Both the position numbers and the translations under genes were made by a program. DNA of 64,000 nt from Siphonodentalium dalli (Eukaryota > Mollusca > Scaphopoda > Gadilida > Siphonodentaliidae), in the NCBI GenBank assembly GCA_032622095.1, contig CP136063.1, forward strand, positions 114,474,723 through 114,538,722, given 5' to 3'. The notes under the pieces are model-generated. The model did not search any database and had not been told where the DNA came from. It saw nothing but the letters and a program-made list of their open reading frames with translations. Below, one piece after another: positions 63,381 through 64,000 of this stretch; positions within the stretch are counted from its first letter, which is position 1, and each line of letters opens with the position of its first letter.

Positions 63381-63542
63381 CAAAAATTACATATCTCGGG
63401 AAATAACAAATTTCAAAATTTTATATCTGATCACTCCGAGCTTTGATTGGTGGGTTCCTCAACTCGAATCAAAATTTTTTTGCCCCGAAACCATAGAAAT
63501 AGTAATTTTGAAGCCTTAATTCGGATTATGCATCTTTAAGTA
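63381..63542. repeat. Dispersed repeat, inverted copy of 30662-30800
   Basis: TCTGATCACTCCGAGCTTTG, GGTGGGTTCCTCAACTCGA and TTCGGATTATGCATCTTT are complements of the earlier copy. Confidence 0.6.
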
Positions 63543-63701
63543 AACTTGTATGTTTGCTAAATGAATGTCAAGGACAGCTTTCTCATTACTTACGCAATAG
63601 CATAGCATGAAGATATATTTCTGTCACATTTGCTGTATGTTATATTCAAACTGTTAGCTCTATTGCTTCTGTCTGACTCAATATTTATCATTTATAACAC
63701 T

Positions 63702-63929
63702 TGCTTTCCTAATAAATTCTCCCATTCAGTTATAAAAGTAAATATTGGAATGGTCTATTATTCATCTGTAGGGGTGTTCAGTAAATATAAGCAGATGTCA
63801 GACATGCGAACAAATCATGCAAGTGCAGAAGGATCTTATTCTTTGATGATAATGTTAAGAGAATAAGTTCAACAAATGGCCTATTTGAACATTTCCTAAG
63901 GGAACTACTTGGTCACTTGTAAAGAAACA
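63702..63929. mobile_element. TTAA MITE family D, copy 10 (ends decayed)
   Basis: Core blocks AATTCTCCCATTCAGTTATA, GGAATGGTCTATTATTCAT and AATAAGTTCAACAAATGGCC are kept; both termini are degraded. Confidence 0.65.
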
Positions 63930-64000
63930 TTAACCCTTTCAACCTAGTGCGCAGATATATTGATGTAAACCATAACTTTGCGGAATGTATTAATATCTGC
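63930..64000. mobile_element. Start of a TTAACCCTTTC element, cut by window end
   Basis: TTAACCCTTTCAACCTAGTG resembles the left end of the TTAA families. Its right half is outside the window, so membership is uncertain. Confidence 0.4.

Overview
This window looks like animal nuclear DNA: one split gene in very long, AT-rich introns packed with transposon remnants. There is no prokaryotic operon structure, and I see no rRNA, tRNA or CRISPR array. The (CCGT)n-bearing repeats and repeats with GTCCCCC...GGGGGAC ends suggest a mollusc or other lophotrochozoan; this is inference from repeat style only.

A single plus-strand gene appears to span the whole window. Seventeen exons can be placed between 850 and 61313, and every acceptor/donor pair keeps one open frame (571 codons plus two bases). 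Sixteen were found as coding blocks. The seventeenth is an 18-nt candidate microexon (40526-40543) supported by splice signals and phase. The translation is almost entirely charged, heptad-like coiled coil, turning basic and non-coiled near the end. Neither the start codon nor the stop codon is in the window. I do not recognise the gene. Exons occupy about 1.7 kb of 64 kb.

The introns hold the rest. They contain foldback MITEs with TA-flanked CAGTAATGCCC ends (ten copies), and several TTAA-flanked families, most ending in CCCTTT...AAAGGG, which suggests piggyBac-like mobilisation. There are two Harbinger-like elements with 3-bp duplications (21259-22797; 51101-56300), two hAT-like elements with exact 8-bp duplications (34261-34827; 62045-63110), and a Helitron-like element (19380-20162). 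A 517-bp element is built of 15 CTTAAG-centred palindromes (13437-13953). A degraded LINE 3' end lies at 53336-53745, a minus-strand THAP-domain fragment at 37611-37817, and several minisatellites and tandem duplications are present. No intact transposase is visible, so all of these look non-autonomous or dead.

By position: 1-14400 holds six exons separated by short MITE-filled introns; 14376-29551 is one 15.2-kb intron; 29552-32468 is an exon cluster; 32469-38879 is an intron with a hAT MITE and the THAP fragment; 38880-49995 holds six exons including the microexon and a 36-nt exon beside a minisatellite; 49996-61241 is an 11.2-kb intron holding the 5.2-kb Harbinger-like element; after 61313 the gene continues out of the window.
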